A stretch of 64,000 nt of DNA, from positions 1 to 64,000 of the forward strand of contig NZ_FNEZ01000002.1 in NCBI RefSeq assembly GCF_900100375.1, read 5' to 3'. The position numbers and the translations under genes are program-made. Of this stretch, positions 41,877 to 51,047 are shown in pieces. The notes under the pieces are model-generated. The model was not told the origin of the DNA and did no database searches. It saw nothing but the letters and a program-made list of their open reading frames with translations. This DNA comes from Flavobacterium noncentrifugens. GTDB taxonomy: Bacteria; Bacteroidota; Bacteroidia; Flavobacteriales; Flavobacteriaceae. Positions within the stretch are counted from its first letter, which is position 1. Each line of letters begins with the position of its first letter.

Positions 41877-42875
41877 ATGAGAAATTTAATCGTTATTGGT
41901 ACCTCGGCCGGTGGTATTTCGGCTGTAAAGAAAATTTTGCCTTCTTTAGGTAATACTATCAACGCGTCTGTTTTAATGGTTCAGCACCTATCGCGGAATT
42001 CGGATGTAAACGCTATAATCTCAATCTTTCAGAGAACTACGTCGCTTCATTGTAAAGTCGCAGAAAATGGTATGGAGATCGAAGCCGGACATTTGTATCT
42101 TGCACCGGTAGACCATCACCTGATGGTTGAAAATGAGCATATGATTATTACACAGGGTACACAGGAAAACCGTTACCGTCCGTCTATTGATGTGTTGTTC
42201 CGATCGGCGGCAGCAGCTTTTGGCAACAGGGTCATTGCAATAATTTTAACCGGGATGCTTGAAGACGGAACTTCAGGAATGTCAGCGGTTAAACGTTGCG
42301 GTGGTGTGACTATTGTTCAGGATCCCGACGACGCGCAATTCCCGAGTATGCCCATAAGTGTGATGAACAACATGCAGGTTGACTACCGCTCTTATTTAGA
42401 AAATATTCCATTGATAATCCACGAAGTGCTAAGCCAACCGCTCCCTCCTTCAGTGGCAATACCAAAAGAAATAGAGACCGAAGTTAACATAACGAAAAGA
42501 ATGATGAGTGATATAGATGCTTTAAAAACTATTGCCGACCACAGCGATTTTGTGTGTCCGGATTGTGGAGGTGGACTGTGGCAGATTCGTGGCGAACAGC
42601 CTAATCGTTATCGCTGCCACACGGGGCACGTTTATACCGAAAAACTTTTGCACGACTTGCAAGACGAGCGGATTGAGGAATCGGTATGGGTTTCTATCCG
42701 GATGCTTGAAGAAAAGGCAAATTTACTGAAGGTTATGGCATCCCGAAATACGGATGCGGAAAACGGCTCAGCAAAACCCCAATATCCCCGCAGGATTGAG
42801 GAAGTGGAAGGCCATATCAACAGGTTAAAAAAACTATTGAATAATCTTGTTGATAATGGCGCCGATAAAATTTAA
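41877..42875 (+). CDS. cheB: CheB-type methylesterase with C-terminal zinc-ribbon-like domain
   Basis: About 332 aa from the ATG 41877. The first ~190 residues are a CheB catalytic domain: Ser in IGTSAGGISAV, His in VQHLSRNSD and Asp in TGMLEDGTSGM form the triad. There is no N-terminal receiver domain. The C-terminal part has a CPDCGG ... YRCHTGHVY zinc-ribbon-like motif and a helical end (IEESVWVSIRMLEEKANLL), as in stand-alone CheB-like proteins of Bacteroidota. No chemoreceptor genes are near, so the target is unknown. It is convergent with the CheB-CheR kinase gene, 6 bp apart. Confidence 0.9.
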   Translation: MRNLIVIGTSAGGISAVKKILPSLGNTINASVLMVQHLSRNSDVNAIISIFQRTTSLHCKVAENGMEIEAGHLYLAPVDHHLMVENEHMIITQGTQENRYRPSIDVLFRSAAAAFGNRVIAIILTGMLEDGTSGMSAVKRCGGVTIVQDPDDAQFPSMPISVMNNMQVDYRSYLENIPLIIHEVLSQPLPPSVAIPKEIETEVNITKRMMSDIDALKTIADHSDFVCPDCGGGLWQIRGEQPNRYRCHTGHVYTEKLLHDLQDERIEESVWVSIRMLEEKANLLKVMASRNTDAENGSAKPQYPRRIEEVEGHINRLKKLLNNLVDNGADKI

Positions 42876-42881
42876 TGCCAC

Positions 42882-45800
42882 TTAGGGTGCGACTGGAATC
42901 CACATGCGGAGCGCAGAGCCATGATCTGGTTTATTCTCAATGGATAAGAATCCGTTATGGTTATCTACGACTTTTTTAACCAATGCCAATCTGAGGCCCA
43001 TTGCAAAATATCTTTGCGGACCGCTATAAAATGGCTCAGATATTTTATCGAGGACACTTTCCTGAATGCCATTGCCATTATCCTCGACTTTTATCATTAA
43101 ATACTTCGTACTGCGATCTGCGCCATCAATTTCCATGTCTTCAGGTTCTTCAATCTTTCCAGAAATTTCGATTTCGGGTGCTATGCCATCGCGACTGTTT
43201 TCGATTGCATTTAATATCAGGTTCTGGAAAAGCTGCTTTATCTGGTTTGGAATAACATAAGCTTCAGGAATGGCGACAACAGAAACCACGGCATTATTTT
43301 GAATAACCTTATCTTTTAACTCACCCAATATTTTTTTAAGCATTGCATTGAGATTGGTCTTTTTTGAATGCTCCTCACGCAATGTGGCTTCACTATAATT
43401 GGCGATGCTGACAAGCATTTTTTGCATGTCGTCAACCGTGGAATACATCCTGGCCAAATATCTGTTTTTTTCATCCTCATCCTTGTCCTCAGAGAGGCGG
43501 CTGATAATCATCTTGAGTTTGTTGAGCGGATCTTCGAAATTTTGCTTTGTTGAAACTGTAAATAATTGAAGATGCTTATTGTATTGCTCCAATTGGGCAT
43601 TTTTTGATTCAATCTGCCGTGTGCTTTCGATTTCGTTTGTGACATCTTCCAACGCAAGCAGCATCAAGCCTTCAGGCTTAGCATCCTGAATTCGCGTGAC
43701 GTTTGCCATAACTGTCTTTTTGTTACCGAAGGGAATTACAAGCTCTAACTTCAGATTTTCGATGTCGATATTCTCACGAGTTAGTTTTTTAAGATTTTCT
43801 TTCAGGACTGGGATGTCCCACAGGTGGTTCCCGATTTCGAAAATCGACCGGTTTTCAGTTTCCTGTTCGTTTCCGCTAAAGTATTTGTAATATGCCGGAT
43901 TGCAACCCTGAACCATAAAATCTTTATTTAAGATTAGTATGGGTTCCCGCAATGTGCGGATGATGGATTCAGCGTAATTGCGCATCGCCAGCAATTGTAC
44001 CTGCCTGTCCTGCAATTCATCATTGACGCAGAGCAGTTCCTCATTGTTGGATTGCAACTCTTCGGTTGATGTTTCCAGTTCTTCATTTAAAGCCTGCAAT
44101 TCTTCAGTGCTGCTCAATAATTCTTCATTCGTCGTTTGAAGTTCCTCGTAGGCAGTTTGTTGTTCCTCGGTAACACGCTTAATATCACCGGACATCTGTT
44201 CGAGCATATTTTCCAGTTCCGAAATACGCCTTCCCTGGTCATCATTCAAGCCATTTCCCGCGACTACAGCAATAGGCATTTGATTAAAAACGATCATAAA
44301 ATAGCCTTCGGCATGCTTTAGCGGCGCAATCTCAAACGAAGCGAGATAAGGCTGACCATGTATCCGTATGTTTTGCTTCACGATGCTTTCTCCACTTTTC
44401 CCGATGATTGACAATGCGTTCCTAAGTTCAAAACTCAGTCCCTCACGGGCCATCTTCAGTACATTAAAATTGGGTTTCCCCGGTGATGGCTCCAAGTATA
44501 TGCTTGTAGCCCCATGGAAGTGGACAATATCATAATGCCGATTAATTACCACGCCGGCGGGCGTATATTTGTTGTACAGCACCTCTGCAAACGACTTGGC
44601 AAAATCGACTACAGGAAGTACCTCTTTTTCAAGGTCTTTCAATTCAGGCTTATCTTTTGGCAGTATATGCTGCGGTTTGAAAGATTCCGGGATGTACCTG
44701 TTTGCAGCAAATTTTCTCACGTATATTTTTTCTGCCTTGCCGAATGCCTCGAAAAGATGTGGCACCGCAGAAGCCGATTCTGATTTGCCAAGCAAAAGGT
44801 ACGCATTCTCCTTAAGGGAGTAATGAAATGCCCCCAAGACCTTGCCTTGCAGGTAACTATCGAGGTAAATCATCACGTTCCTGCAGGTGACCAGGTCAAT
44901 CCTCGCAAAGGGCGGGTCTTTTATAAAATTATGCACCGCAAAAACGCACATGTCGCGGATTATCTTATTGACATGGAACCGTCCGTCGCGTTTGCTAAAA
45001 TAGGCACCCAGCCGTGCTTCGCTAACTTGCTGGACATCCTGCGGATTGTAAATCCCATTGCGCGCCTTGGCAATACTTTTTTCTGAAACATCGGACGCGA
45101 ATATCTGGATGCGCATGTCGCTGTGATTATTTGCAATCAGGTACTCATGTACAACCATAGCGACAGAATATGCTTCTTCCCCAGTTGAGCAGCCTGCGAC
45201 CCAAATGCGTAAGGTATTGCCCGACGCATTCCTGACCATTTTAGGAAGTACTTCTTCGGCGAGCTGTTGGAATGGCTTTTCATCCCTGAAAAAATAAGTT
45301 ACCGGGATTAGAAAATCATTGAAAAGCGCTTGTTGTTCCGCGGCATTTGTACGCATGAAATTATAGTAGCCCGCAAGATTTCCCATTTTTGTGACCACCA
45401 TGCGGCGCGCAATCCTTCGCCGGATCGTGGGCTGTTTGTAATGCCGAAAATCATTTTCTGTTTTAAGGAAAATTAAATTTGTTATTTTGTTTACCAGATC
45501 TTCCTCAGGAATCTGCTCCTCCTCTGAGTACGCATAATTTATCTCATACTTCCCATGAATTTCTATCAGTTTATCTGGAATTGCCCTTGGGTAAAGGATA
45601 TAGTCAATAGCATCGGCTTCAATCGCGCTTTGCGGCATTGCAGTAAATTCTGCCGAAGCGGGATCCTGTGCAATTGTTGCCCCGCCATACTCCCGGATTT
45701 TTTTCAAGCCCATAGTGCCGTCAAAGCTTGCGCCGGAGAGTAAAACACCGATTGCATGGCTCTGGTGCACTTCGGCGAGTGACTCAAAGAAAAGATCTAT

Positions 45801-46142
45801 TGTGCGGTTTGCCGTTGTGCCGCGATGCCTTTGTTCTAATTTTAAAATGCCGTCAACTACAATCACATTGTTGTTTTCCGGAATGATATAGATATTATCG
45901 GGTTCGAGATGGATTTTATTTACAATTTCGTGTACCGGTATTTTCGAATGGGGAGCCAGCAATTCGGGAAGTTTGCTTTGATGGTCTGCGGCAAGATGTT
46001 GCACAATTACATAAGCAAGGCCTGACCCGGCCGGAATTTCTGCGATAATTTCTTTAAGTGGTTTTAATCCTCCCGCAGAAGCACCGATGCCTACAATAGG
46101 AAAATGAGATAACTGGCGGACGGAATTTTGTTGTGTGAGCAT
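42882..46142 (-). CDS. CheB-CheR-PAS-kinase fusion with a degenerate phosphorylation site
   Basis: A giant hybrid of about 1086 aa (an in-frame ATG at 46193 would add 17). In order: CheB (GIGASAGGLKPL, VQHLAADH, GASFDGTMGL), CheR methyltransferase (FRHYKQPTIRRRIARRM, WVAGCSTGEEAYSVAM, FKDPPFARIDLVTCRNV in part), a long coiled coil of Glu/Leu/Asn heptads (about 650-750), a PAS domain, and a histidine-kinase core. The dimerisation helix reads KQNFEDPLNKL where relatives have SHDLQEPL, so the phosphoacceptor His seems lost. The ATPase keeps NLILNAIENS and VEDNGNGI, but the G2 box reads GLRLA. A stand-alone receiver is nearby. Confidence 0.92.
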   Translation of the reverse strand: MLTQQNSVRQLSHFPIVGIGASAGGLKPLKEIIAEIPAGSGLAYVIVQHLAADHQSKLPELLAPHSKIPVHEIVNKIHLEPDNIYIIPENNNVIVVDGILKLEQRHRGTTANRTIDLFFESLAEVHQSHAIGVLLSGASFDGTMGLKKIREYGGATIAQDPASAEFTAMPQSAIEADAIDYILYPRAIPDKLIEIHGKYEINYAYSEEEQIPEEDLVNKITNLIFLKTENDFRHYKQPTIRRRIARRMVVTKMGNLAGYYNFMRTNAAEQQALFNDFLIPVTYFFRDEKPFQQLAEEVLPKMVRNASGNTLRIWVAGCSTGEEAYSVAMVVHEYLIANNHSDMRIQIFASDVSEKSIAKARNGIYNPQDVQQVSEARLGAYFSKRDGRFHVNKIIRDMCVFAVHNFIKDPPFARIDLVTCRNVMIYLDSYLQGKVLGAFHYSLKENAYLLLGKSESASAVPHLFEAFGKAEKIYVRKFAANRYIPESFKPQHILPKDKPELKDLEKEVLPVVDFAKSFAEVLYNKYTPAGVVINRHYDIVHFHGATSIYLEPSPGKPNFNVLKMAREGLSFELRNALSIIGKSGESIVKQNIRIHGQPYLASFEIAPLKHAEGYFMIVFNQMPIAVVAGNGLNDDQGRRISELENMLEQMSGDIKRVTEEQQTAYEELQTTNEELLSSTEELQALNEELETSTEELQSNNEELLCVNDELQDRQVQLLAMRNYAESIIRTLREPILILNKDFMVQGCNPAYYKYFSGNEQETENRSIFEIGNHLWDIPVLKENLKKLTRENIDIENLKLELVIPFGNKKTVMANVTRIQDAKPEGLMLLALEDVTNEIESTRQIESKNAQLEQYNKHLQLFTVSTKQNFEDPLNKLKMIISRLSEDKDEDEKNRYLARMYSTVDDMQKMLVSIANYSEATLREEHSKKTNLNAMLKKILGELKDKVIQNNAVVSVVAIPEAYVIPNQIKQLFQNLILNAIENSRDGIAPEIEISGKIEEPEDMEIDGADRSTKYLMIKVEDNGNGIQESVLDKISEPFYSGPQRYFAMGLRLALVKKVVDNHNGFLSIENKPDHGSALRMWIPVAP

Positions 46143-46476
46143 GTGTTGTGTATTGATACGTAAAGATAGTTTTTTGTAAATAATGTTTTGCATCTAATCC
46201 ATATAAGTGCAACGTAATAGCACAAATAATTGAGCGATAGTTGATCATTATTTAAAAAAACGGGAGCTAACGGCGCTGAAATTCACAAGGAAATTAGTGC
46301 CAATTTTGTCGATTGGTGACAATTTTGTCGGTTTGGTATTTCCTGTATAGGTCGTGCTTTTTTATGTGGTGGATTAATATAAATTTTGTTTCAGAATCAG
46401 TCGAAGTTATGTTGCAACGATAATCGAAATGAGGATTGAGAATGAAAATGAGTATTAATCGTAAAATGTAGAAATT
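46143..46476. other. Divergent intergenic region
   Basis: No gene. On the minus strand TATCTTTA, about 20 bp before the start at 46142, resembles a -7 box. On the plus strand a duplicated word AATTTTGTCG occurs at 46302-46311 and 46321-46330. Confidence 0.4.
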
Positions 46477-47235
46477 ATGGCCAGACAGATGGGCTTGATT
46501 AAGCTGAAGGGTACCATTGGCGGTATGACCTTCTATAAGACCTCTACTGACGGACACCTTGTCCGGGAAAAGGGAGGCATTGACAAAAACAGGATCCTTA
46601 GTGATCCGGCGTTCCAGAGAACGCGTGAGAATGGTTCGGAATTTGGCCGGGCAGGGAAGGCCGGAAAGATGCTGCGCACAACTTTGAGGGCATTGCTTTT
46701 GAATTCTGCTGACGGCAGGATGACCAGCCGCCTGCACAAGGCTATGGTGAAAGTGATCCAGGCGGATGTGACCAATGAGCGTGGTTTGCGTAATGTGATT
46801 GACGGCGAGGCTGAGCTTTTGCTTGGCTTTGAGTTCAACATTAAAGGGAAACTGGGGACTACTTTGTTTGCGCCTTATGTGGCTGCGATCGACAGGGTAA
46901 CCGGTGAAATCACCGTGGACATTGCGCCGTTTATCCCGACGAATATGATCACGGCACCTTCGGGAACGACACATTACAAAATTATCTCCAGCGGTGCCGA
47001 GATTGATTTTGAGAACGAAGTTTTTACGGTGGCTACTTCGGAAACTGCTATCCTGCCTTGGGATGCGGCTTTGACCGTAGCAGTTGCGCAAACCAATCAG
47101 GTTACGGCTGCGAGTACCAAGCCTTTGTTTTTGGCTTTGGGGATTGAGTTTTTCCAGGAAGTAAACGGCTCGATGTATTCGCTTAAAAACGGCGCGTTTA
47201 ACCCGTTGTCACTTGTAAAAGTAAGCGGCCTGTAA
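46477..47235 (+). CDS. Conserved hypothetical protein of the DUF5675 module
   Basis: A 252-aa soluble protein with no signal peptide. The start MARQMGLIKLKGTIGGMTFY and TDGHLVREKGGIDKNRI are highly conserved words I associate with a Bacteroidota-specific family found with DUF5675 genes. The middle is basic and helical (RTRENGSEFGRAGKAGKMLR); the last 100 residues are a beta-rich domain. It is 1 bp from the DUF5675 gene, heading a four-gene run. It could be a structural or DNA-bound protein of a phage-derived module; no function is shown. Confidence 0.8.
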   Translation: MARQMGLIKLKGTIGGMTFYKTSTDGHLVREKGGIDKNRILSDPAFQRTRENGSEFGRAGKAGKMLRTTLRALLLNSADGRMTSRLHKAMVKVIQADVTNERGLRNVIDGEAELLLGFEFNIKGKLGTTLFAPYVAAIDRVTGEITVDIAPFIPTNMITAPSGTTHYKIISSGAEIDFENEVFTVATSETAILPWDAALTVAVAQTNQVTAASTKPLFLALGIEFFQEVNGSMYSLKNGAFNPLSLVKVSGL

Positions 47236-47236
47236 C

Positions 47237-47632
47237 ATGGAGCTTGTCCTGAAAAGGAATTATTTCCCTGACGGAACTAACGGAACACTCGAATGCGGAG
47301 GCAAGGTCATTTGTCATACAATTGAACTGCCATGGAAAAATAATGAGAGAAGGGTTTCCTGTGTTCCTGAAGGGAGATATTTTTTGCGGAAACGGTATAC
47401 GAAAAAGTACCAATGGCATATTGAAATTTTGAATGTGAAAAGTCGAAGCGGCATTTTATTTCATCCGGCGAACAACGCGCTGGCGGAATTGAATGGCTGC
47501 ATTGCGCCAGTAACAAAGATTTCAGGCGCGGGTTTGGGGCTTATGTCGAGAAAGGCTTGTGCGGCTTTGAAAACTTTGGTTTATAAAGCTTTGGCACAAA
47601 ATCAAAAAGTAGTTTTAATTATCCAATCTTAA
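47237..47632 (+). CDS. DUF5675 family protein
   Basis: A 131-aa protein. DUF5675 hallmarks seen: LECGGKVICHTIELPWKNN, CVPEGRYFLRKRY, and GILFHPANNALAELNGCIAP. The pairing of a His (FHPAN) with a Gly-Cys-Ile (NGCI) about 12 residues later is like the HG...S/NxGC active-site pattern of YkuD-type L,D-transpeptidases, so a cell-wall peptidase or transpeptidase-like fold is plausible but unproven. It lies between the 252-aa gene and two tiny membrane proteins, an order that recalls phage lysis cassettes. Confidence 0.88.
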   Translation: MELVLKRNYFPDGTNGTLECGGKVICHTIELPWKNNERRVSCVPEGRYFLRKRYTKKYQWHIEILNVKSRSGILFHPANNALAELNGCIAPVTKISGAGLGLMSRKACAALKTLVYKALAQNQKVVLIIQS

Positions 47633-47642
47633 ATTTATCGTT

Positions 47643-47894
47643 ATGAATATCATAAACAGGGCGCAAGCGCCAACACCAAAATTTTTTAAAGTACTGCGGA
47701 CCATCGGAATTGTGATGCTGGCCATTAGCGGCAGTGTGCTTACGGCACCAGTGGCATTGCCTGCAGCTGTAATTAGTGTAGCCGGATATGTTGCAGTCGC
47801 CGGAGGCGTTCTATCGGCAGTAAGCCAGGTTACTGTGGAAGATGCTGCCAAATTGTTTCAGGAATCTGAAAATAACGCGCGCGATGGAAACTAA
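47643..47894 (+). CDS. Small membrane protein (holin-like)
   Basis: An 83-aa protein with two hydrophobic helices (IGIVMLAISGSVLTAPVALPA and VISVAGYVAVAGGVLSAV, read approximately) and a charged C terminus (FQESENNARDGN). It starts 10 bp after the DUF5675 gene and overlaps the next gene by 11 bp, so it belongs to the same operon. The size and topology resemble a holin or small pore, but there is no sequence proof. Confidence 0.7.
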   Translation: MNIINRAQAPTPKFFKVLRTIGIVMLAISGSVLTAPVALPAAVISVAGYVAVAGGVLSAVSQVTVEDAAKLFQESENNARDGN

Positions 47895-48060
47895 TATTTC
47901 CCTGAAAACGGGAACCGCTGCCGGAACTTTGTTGAGCATTTTGCCGAATTTGCATTCGGAGGATATTGCAAAGACAACTATATTGGCAGTCTTAGGAGCA
48001 ATTGTAAGTTTTACGGCAACATTGTTTTTGAAAATGCTTACGAAAGTTAAAAAGAAATAA
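47884..48060 (+). CDS. Tiny membrane protein
   Basis: A 58-aa protein (METNISLKTGTAAGTLL ...) with one or two hydrophobic helices (TTILAVLGAIVSFTATLFL) and a basic end KMLTKVKKK. The ATG at 47884 overlaps the previous gene by 11 bp; a longer frame from 47842 would overlap more and is less likely. Last gene of the DUF5675 module, followed by a terminator. Holin- or antiholin-like by size and order. Confidence 0.65.
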   Translation: METNISLKTGTAAGTLLSILPNLHSEDIAKTTILAVLGAIVSFTATLFLKMLTKVKKK

Positions 48061-48127
48061 TCCGGTTTTGATCGGTAACCTTACCGGATTAAGCAAAGAA
48101 AGCCCGCTTTTATAGCAGGCTTTCTTA
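48059..48127 (+). terminator. Terminator of the DUF5675 module
   Basis: Two hairpins in a row: AATCCGG / CCGGATT (48059-48090) and AAGAAAGCCCGC / GCAGGCTTTCTT (48097-48127, one mismatch), the second followed by T-rich sequence. Confidence 0.7.
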
Positions 48128-48245
48128 TTTTAGGTCGTCTCCAAAAATATACTTACTAATCCGATAAAATATTAAATAGATTTTAAGCATATCGATAGCC
48201 TATAGATTTTTAAAAACAATCAAGTTTTTATTTGGAAAATATTTG

Positions 48246-48743
48246 CTATATACTAACAGACTTTTGAACTCTATCCATAAAAATTCCATTAACTAACGTC
48301 CATAGAAGTACAGAAAAAGCTAATTCAAATCCACTTCCATGTAAAACCAACATTGGCAAAAAACTGAATCCACTGATTAAACTTATCAAGAAAACATTTT
48401 TATAGTGTATGTCCAATTTTAAAAGGTACTTCGTAAGTATTAGATAAGCAAAAGAACCAACACTGCTCGCGACTGCTATCCCGATAAATTTACTTCCGGA
48501 AACATAGATTAATACACAGGCGTAGTATGTTAACGTTGAACATAGTACATGTAAAAAAATCTTTCCCATATTCGTTCCTACATTTCCGTATTTCGTAGTT
48601 GAAAGTGGAAATGTCAATCCTGGCAATATCATCATCATCAGAACATACATATGTCTATATTGATCTGTATAATTCCTACTTAAAATAATCAGGAAATAAA
48701 TAGATCCAAATATTATCGAATTTATAATAATGCTTATTTTCAT
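48246..48743 (-). CDS. Hypothetical membrane protein
   Basis: A 165-aa protein with five or so hydrophobic helices (IIFGSIYFLIILS, MYVLMMMILPGLTFPL, FLHVLCSTLTYYACVLIYV, FIGIAVASSVGSFAYLIL and a last pair). No catalytic motif. It starts 1 bp after the stop of the 70-aa membrane protein upstream, so both are co-transcribed. They occupy the unit downstream of repeat copy C, at the end of the cassette-like chain; no repeat follows the gene. Confidence 0.6.
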   Translation of the reverse strand: MKISIIINSIIFGSIYFLIILSRNYTDQYRHMYVLMMMILPGLTFPLSTTKYGNVGTNMGKIFLHVLCSTLTYYACVLIYVSGSKFIGIAVASSVGSFAYLILTKYLLKLDIHYKNVFLISLISGFSFLPMLVLHGSGFELAFSVLLWTLVNGIFMDRVQKSVSI

Positions 48744-48744
48744 G

Positions 48745-48957
48745 TCATGTTTTATATGAAAAATTGACAGATTGTTTTGATATTTTCGAAGGTAATAGGG
48801 GTCGATTTATTGGTAATATTAATATCAGAAATAAAATAAGCAACAATTCCTCAATAATTACAATGGTATTTCCTTCAGCCATAAACTGAATAAAAATCAC
48901 GGAAAAACTGAAAATGACAAAGGCAATAGATAGGATTGAAATTGTTATTTGTCTCAT
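48745..48957 (-). CDS. Small membrane protein
   Basis: A 70-aa protein with two hydrophobic helices (ISILSIAFVIFSFSVIFI and IVIIEELLLILFLILIL) and a polar tail. No family recognised. It starts about 40 bp downstream of repeat copy C in gene direction and is followed at once by the 165-aa membrane protein. Confidence 0.5.
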   Translation of the reverse strand: MRQITISILSIAFVIFSFSVIFIQFMAEGNTIVIIEELLLILFLILILPINRPLLPSKISKQSVNFSYKT

Positions 48958-48993
48958 CTTGTAAGTTGTTGCATCGTTCCGGAACTTTCAAAT

Positions 48994-49138
48994 TGCTGCT
49001 AACGTTCGCGGCGCTCATGCAGTTGCGAATTAAAGCGAACTGAGTTCTCTCTTTCGAAGATAAACTTTCTTTGTGAAACTGGAAGTTCAACTTACGAAAA
49101 ACCAGCAATTTTTTAAATGCGCGGTTAGTCGCTGGCAA
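48994..49138 (-). repeat. 140-bp attC-like repeat, copy C
   Basis: In gene orientation it starts 4 bp after the DUF262 gene with GACTAAC and ends with GTTAGCA. Outer boxes CTAAC (48999-49003) and GTTAG (49124-49128) pair. It has an internal block related to AAGATAAACTTTCTT of copies A and E. The inner arms are weaker than in E and B. Confidence 0.75.
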
Positions 49139-49142
49139 TCAT

Positions 49143-50867
49143 TTACATCCAAATTTCCTTAGCTTTATTTAACAAAAACTCTGCTCTTTTTTCAATTTCA
49201 ATTTCGTTCCAGTCACTTAATTCTAAGTAAGGTGCTAATGTTTCAATTCCACCAGAATAGTGGCGCAATCCTTCATTATTTCCACTACCTTTCTTTTTTG
49301 TAGGCCAGTTAGAATCTCTGATTGAAGCGTTTAGTGATTGTGTTATAATAGCTAAATTACCTAGTGTTTTTAATTTATAATTTCTATAATCTTTAGCTTC
49401 TTTCGTTGAAACGCTACTCCATTTATTTTCCCACTTTTTAGGCATCAAGTGTTCCAAACTGTACTTGCTTATTCCTAATAAACTTGTGGCTTGTTTGTGA
49501 CGATTCCTAATTTTTGATTCGATTAAGTAAATTATTCCTGCAGTTTGCTTATTGATTAAAATAGAGTTTTCAAAGCCATGTTTTAGCTCAGTATCATTTG
49601 GTAGATAATTTACCATATCATTTCTTTTCTCCAAATATTGAACAAACTCACTTCTTGAAAGAATGTTATTTGAAATTAATCTATCTGTAAAGAGTTGATT
49701 GTAATTTTTGGTTGTCGCTTTTACAACCATTCTTCTCATTATATAACTTTCTAAAAATGAAAAGAGTTCATTCTGTTGATTTTTGTCAGAGACATTTTTA
49801 AGAACATAAAGTGTATAAGGAATTAAAGTAGAAGTTTCAAGACCAAAGATAATTGCGTTTATTCGTTCAATTCCACTTTCAGATGTGAGTTCATTGTCAA
49901 TAATATCAAAATTAAAATTGTTTTTAAATAAAATCGCATAGCTTTTAATTTCTTCAAGCATTTCAGTTTTATCTAACTTATAATCTTTTATAAATCTTTT
50001 GAATGACTCGAATAAATGCTCAACCCTTGAAAAATCAATTTTGTCGTCTGTCTTTACTTTAAGATTTGGATCTTGAATTTTAATTTGAAGGTATGAATAG
50101 AAGAAAAGGTCTATGAAAGTACGCTTTAAACGCCCTGTCGTGATTTCTCTATCCCAATAAGTCTTTACTTCCTCATTTTTTTCGAATATTTGTTTCCAGT
50201 ACTTGTCATAACTTTCAATTTCGTCTCTTTTGAAAAAGTAGTTTTTTAGTAACTCTGCTGTCGTTAATCTTACACCAAGTGAGTTTATTGTATCGAATAT
50301 TTGTTGTTCATCTTCTTCGTAGCTAAGATCAATGCCTACAAATAGTATATTGTCGAGTATATTAAAAAAGTCTAATGTTGTTTCTGAATCATCTACTATT
50401 ATGTTTTCATTAAAAAAATTATAGCATAAAAGTATATTATCATTTTCTGAAACGTCATTAAAAACAATTGAAGTTTCAAGATTTACGACTTTATCGAACG
50501 ATTCTTTGTCGTTATGATTATGGAGTAAAATAATTGATTTGTCTCGTTGTTTTTTGAAAGTCTCCGTAAAATCGTAATCTGCATTATTTTTCAAACACAA
50601 AACCTTTAAAAAAATATTTAAAGTTGTTAGTCGTTGCTGCCCATCAATTACAGTTAAAATAGAATCTTTGTTCGATGAAGTTTCTTGCTGTTTTAAAATT
50701 ACAGAACCTAAAAAATATGGTCTTTTCGTTGTCGAAACCATAATCATGTCTTCTAAAAATCTTTGCCATTGGTCAGCGTCCCAGACATATGCTCTTTGAA
50801 AAAAAGGTATTTCCAAATTTCTACCTCTGTTAAATATGTCTCTAATTGTTCTTTTTCCTGCTTCCAT
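49143..50867 (-). CDS. DUF262/DUF1524 protein (GmrSD-like type IV restriction nuclease)
   Basis: A 574-aa fusion. The N-terminal DUF262 domain has IPFFQRAYVWDADQWQRFLED and VIDGQQRLTTLNIFLK, motifs used for nucleotide hydrolysis and linked to ParB-like folds. The C-terminal DUF1524 HNH-type nuclease has LEHLMPKKWENKWS and LKTLGNLAIITQSLNASI. GmrSD enzymes cut modified phage DNA. It fills one repeat-bounded unit (between D and C), consistent with a defence cassette. Full length for single-chain family members. Confidence 0.9.
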   Translation of the reverse strand: MEAGKRTIRDIFNRGRNLEIPFFQRAYVWDADQWQRFLEDMIMVSTTKRPYFLGSVILKQQETSSNKDSILTVIDGQQRLTTLNIFLKVLCLKNNADYDFTETFKKQRDKSIILLHNHNDKESFDKVVNLETSIVFNDVSENDNILLCYNFFNENIIVDDSETTLDFFNILDNILFVGIDLSYEEDEQQIFDTINSLGVRLTTAELLKNYFFKRDEIESYDKYWKQIFEKNEEVKTYWDREITTGRLKRTFIDLFFYSYLQIKIQDPNLKVKTDDKIDFSRVEHLFESFKRFIKDYKLDKTEMLEEIKSYAILFKNNFNFDIIDNELTSESGIERINAIIFGLETSTLIPYTLYVLKNVSDKNQQNELFSFLESYIMRRMVVKATTKNYNQLFTDRLISNNILSRSEFVQYLEKRNDMVNYLPNDTELKHGFENSILINKQTAGIIYLIESKIRNRHKQATSLLGISKYSLEHLMPKKWENKWSSVSTKEAKDYRNYKLKTLGNLAIITQSLNASIRDSNWPTKKKGSGNNEGLRHYSGGIETLAPYLELSDWNEIEIEKRAEFLLNKAKEIWM

Positions 50868-50907
50868 TGATTTAAAGTGTTTGATATTAGTTTGGTTCTT
50901 TCTGCTT

Positions 50908-51043
50908 GCGCCTAACGTGCCGCCGGTAAGCCAATTCGCGATGCCAGCGGACTGAGAATTGTCTGCCGAATATAAACATTCTTCCTGAAACTATAACTTC
51001 CGGCAACTCAAAACAAGGGCAATTAGCTTACAGGTTTAGCAGA
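50908..51043 (-). repeat. 140-bp attC-like repeat, copy D
   Basis: In gene orientation it begins 4 bp after the 522-aa gene with GCTAAAC and ends with GTTAGGC, a perfect match to the GTTRRRY box of integron sites. The inner arms GTAAGCCAATT / AATTAGCTTAC pair with one mismatch. Confidence 0.8.
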
Positions 51044-51047
51044 AGTA

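Noticed and set aside
46294..47091. 265-codon minus-strand frame opposite the DUF5675 module
   Set aside because: Basic, His/Arg-rich composition of an antisense shadow; the plus-strand gene has conserved segments and a normal start.
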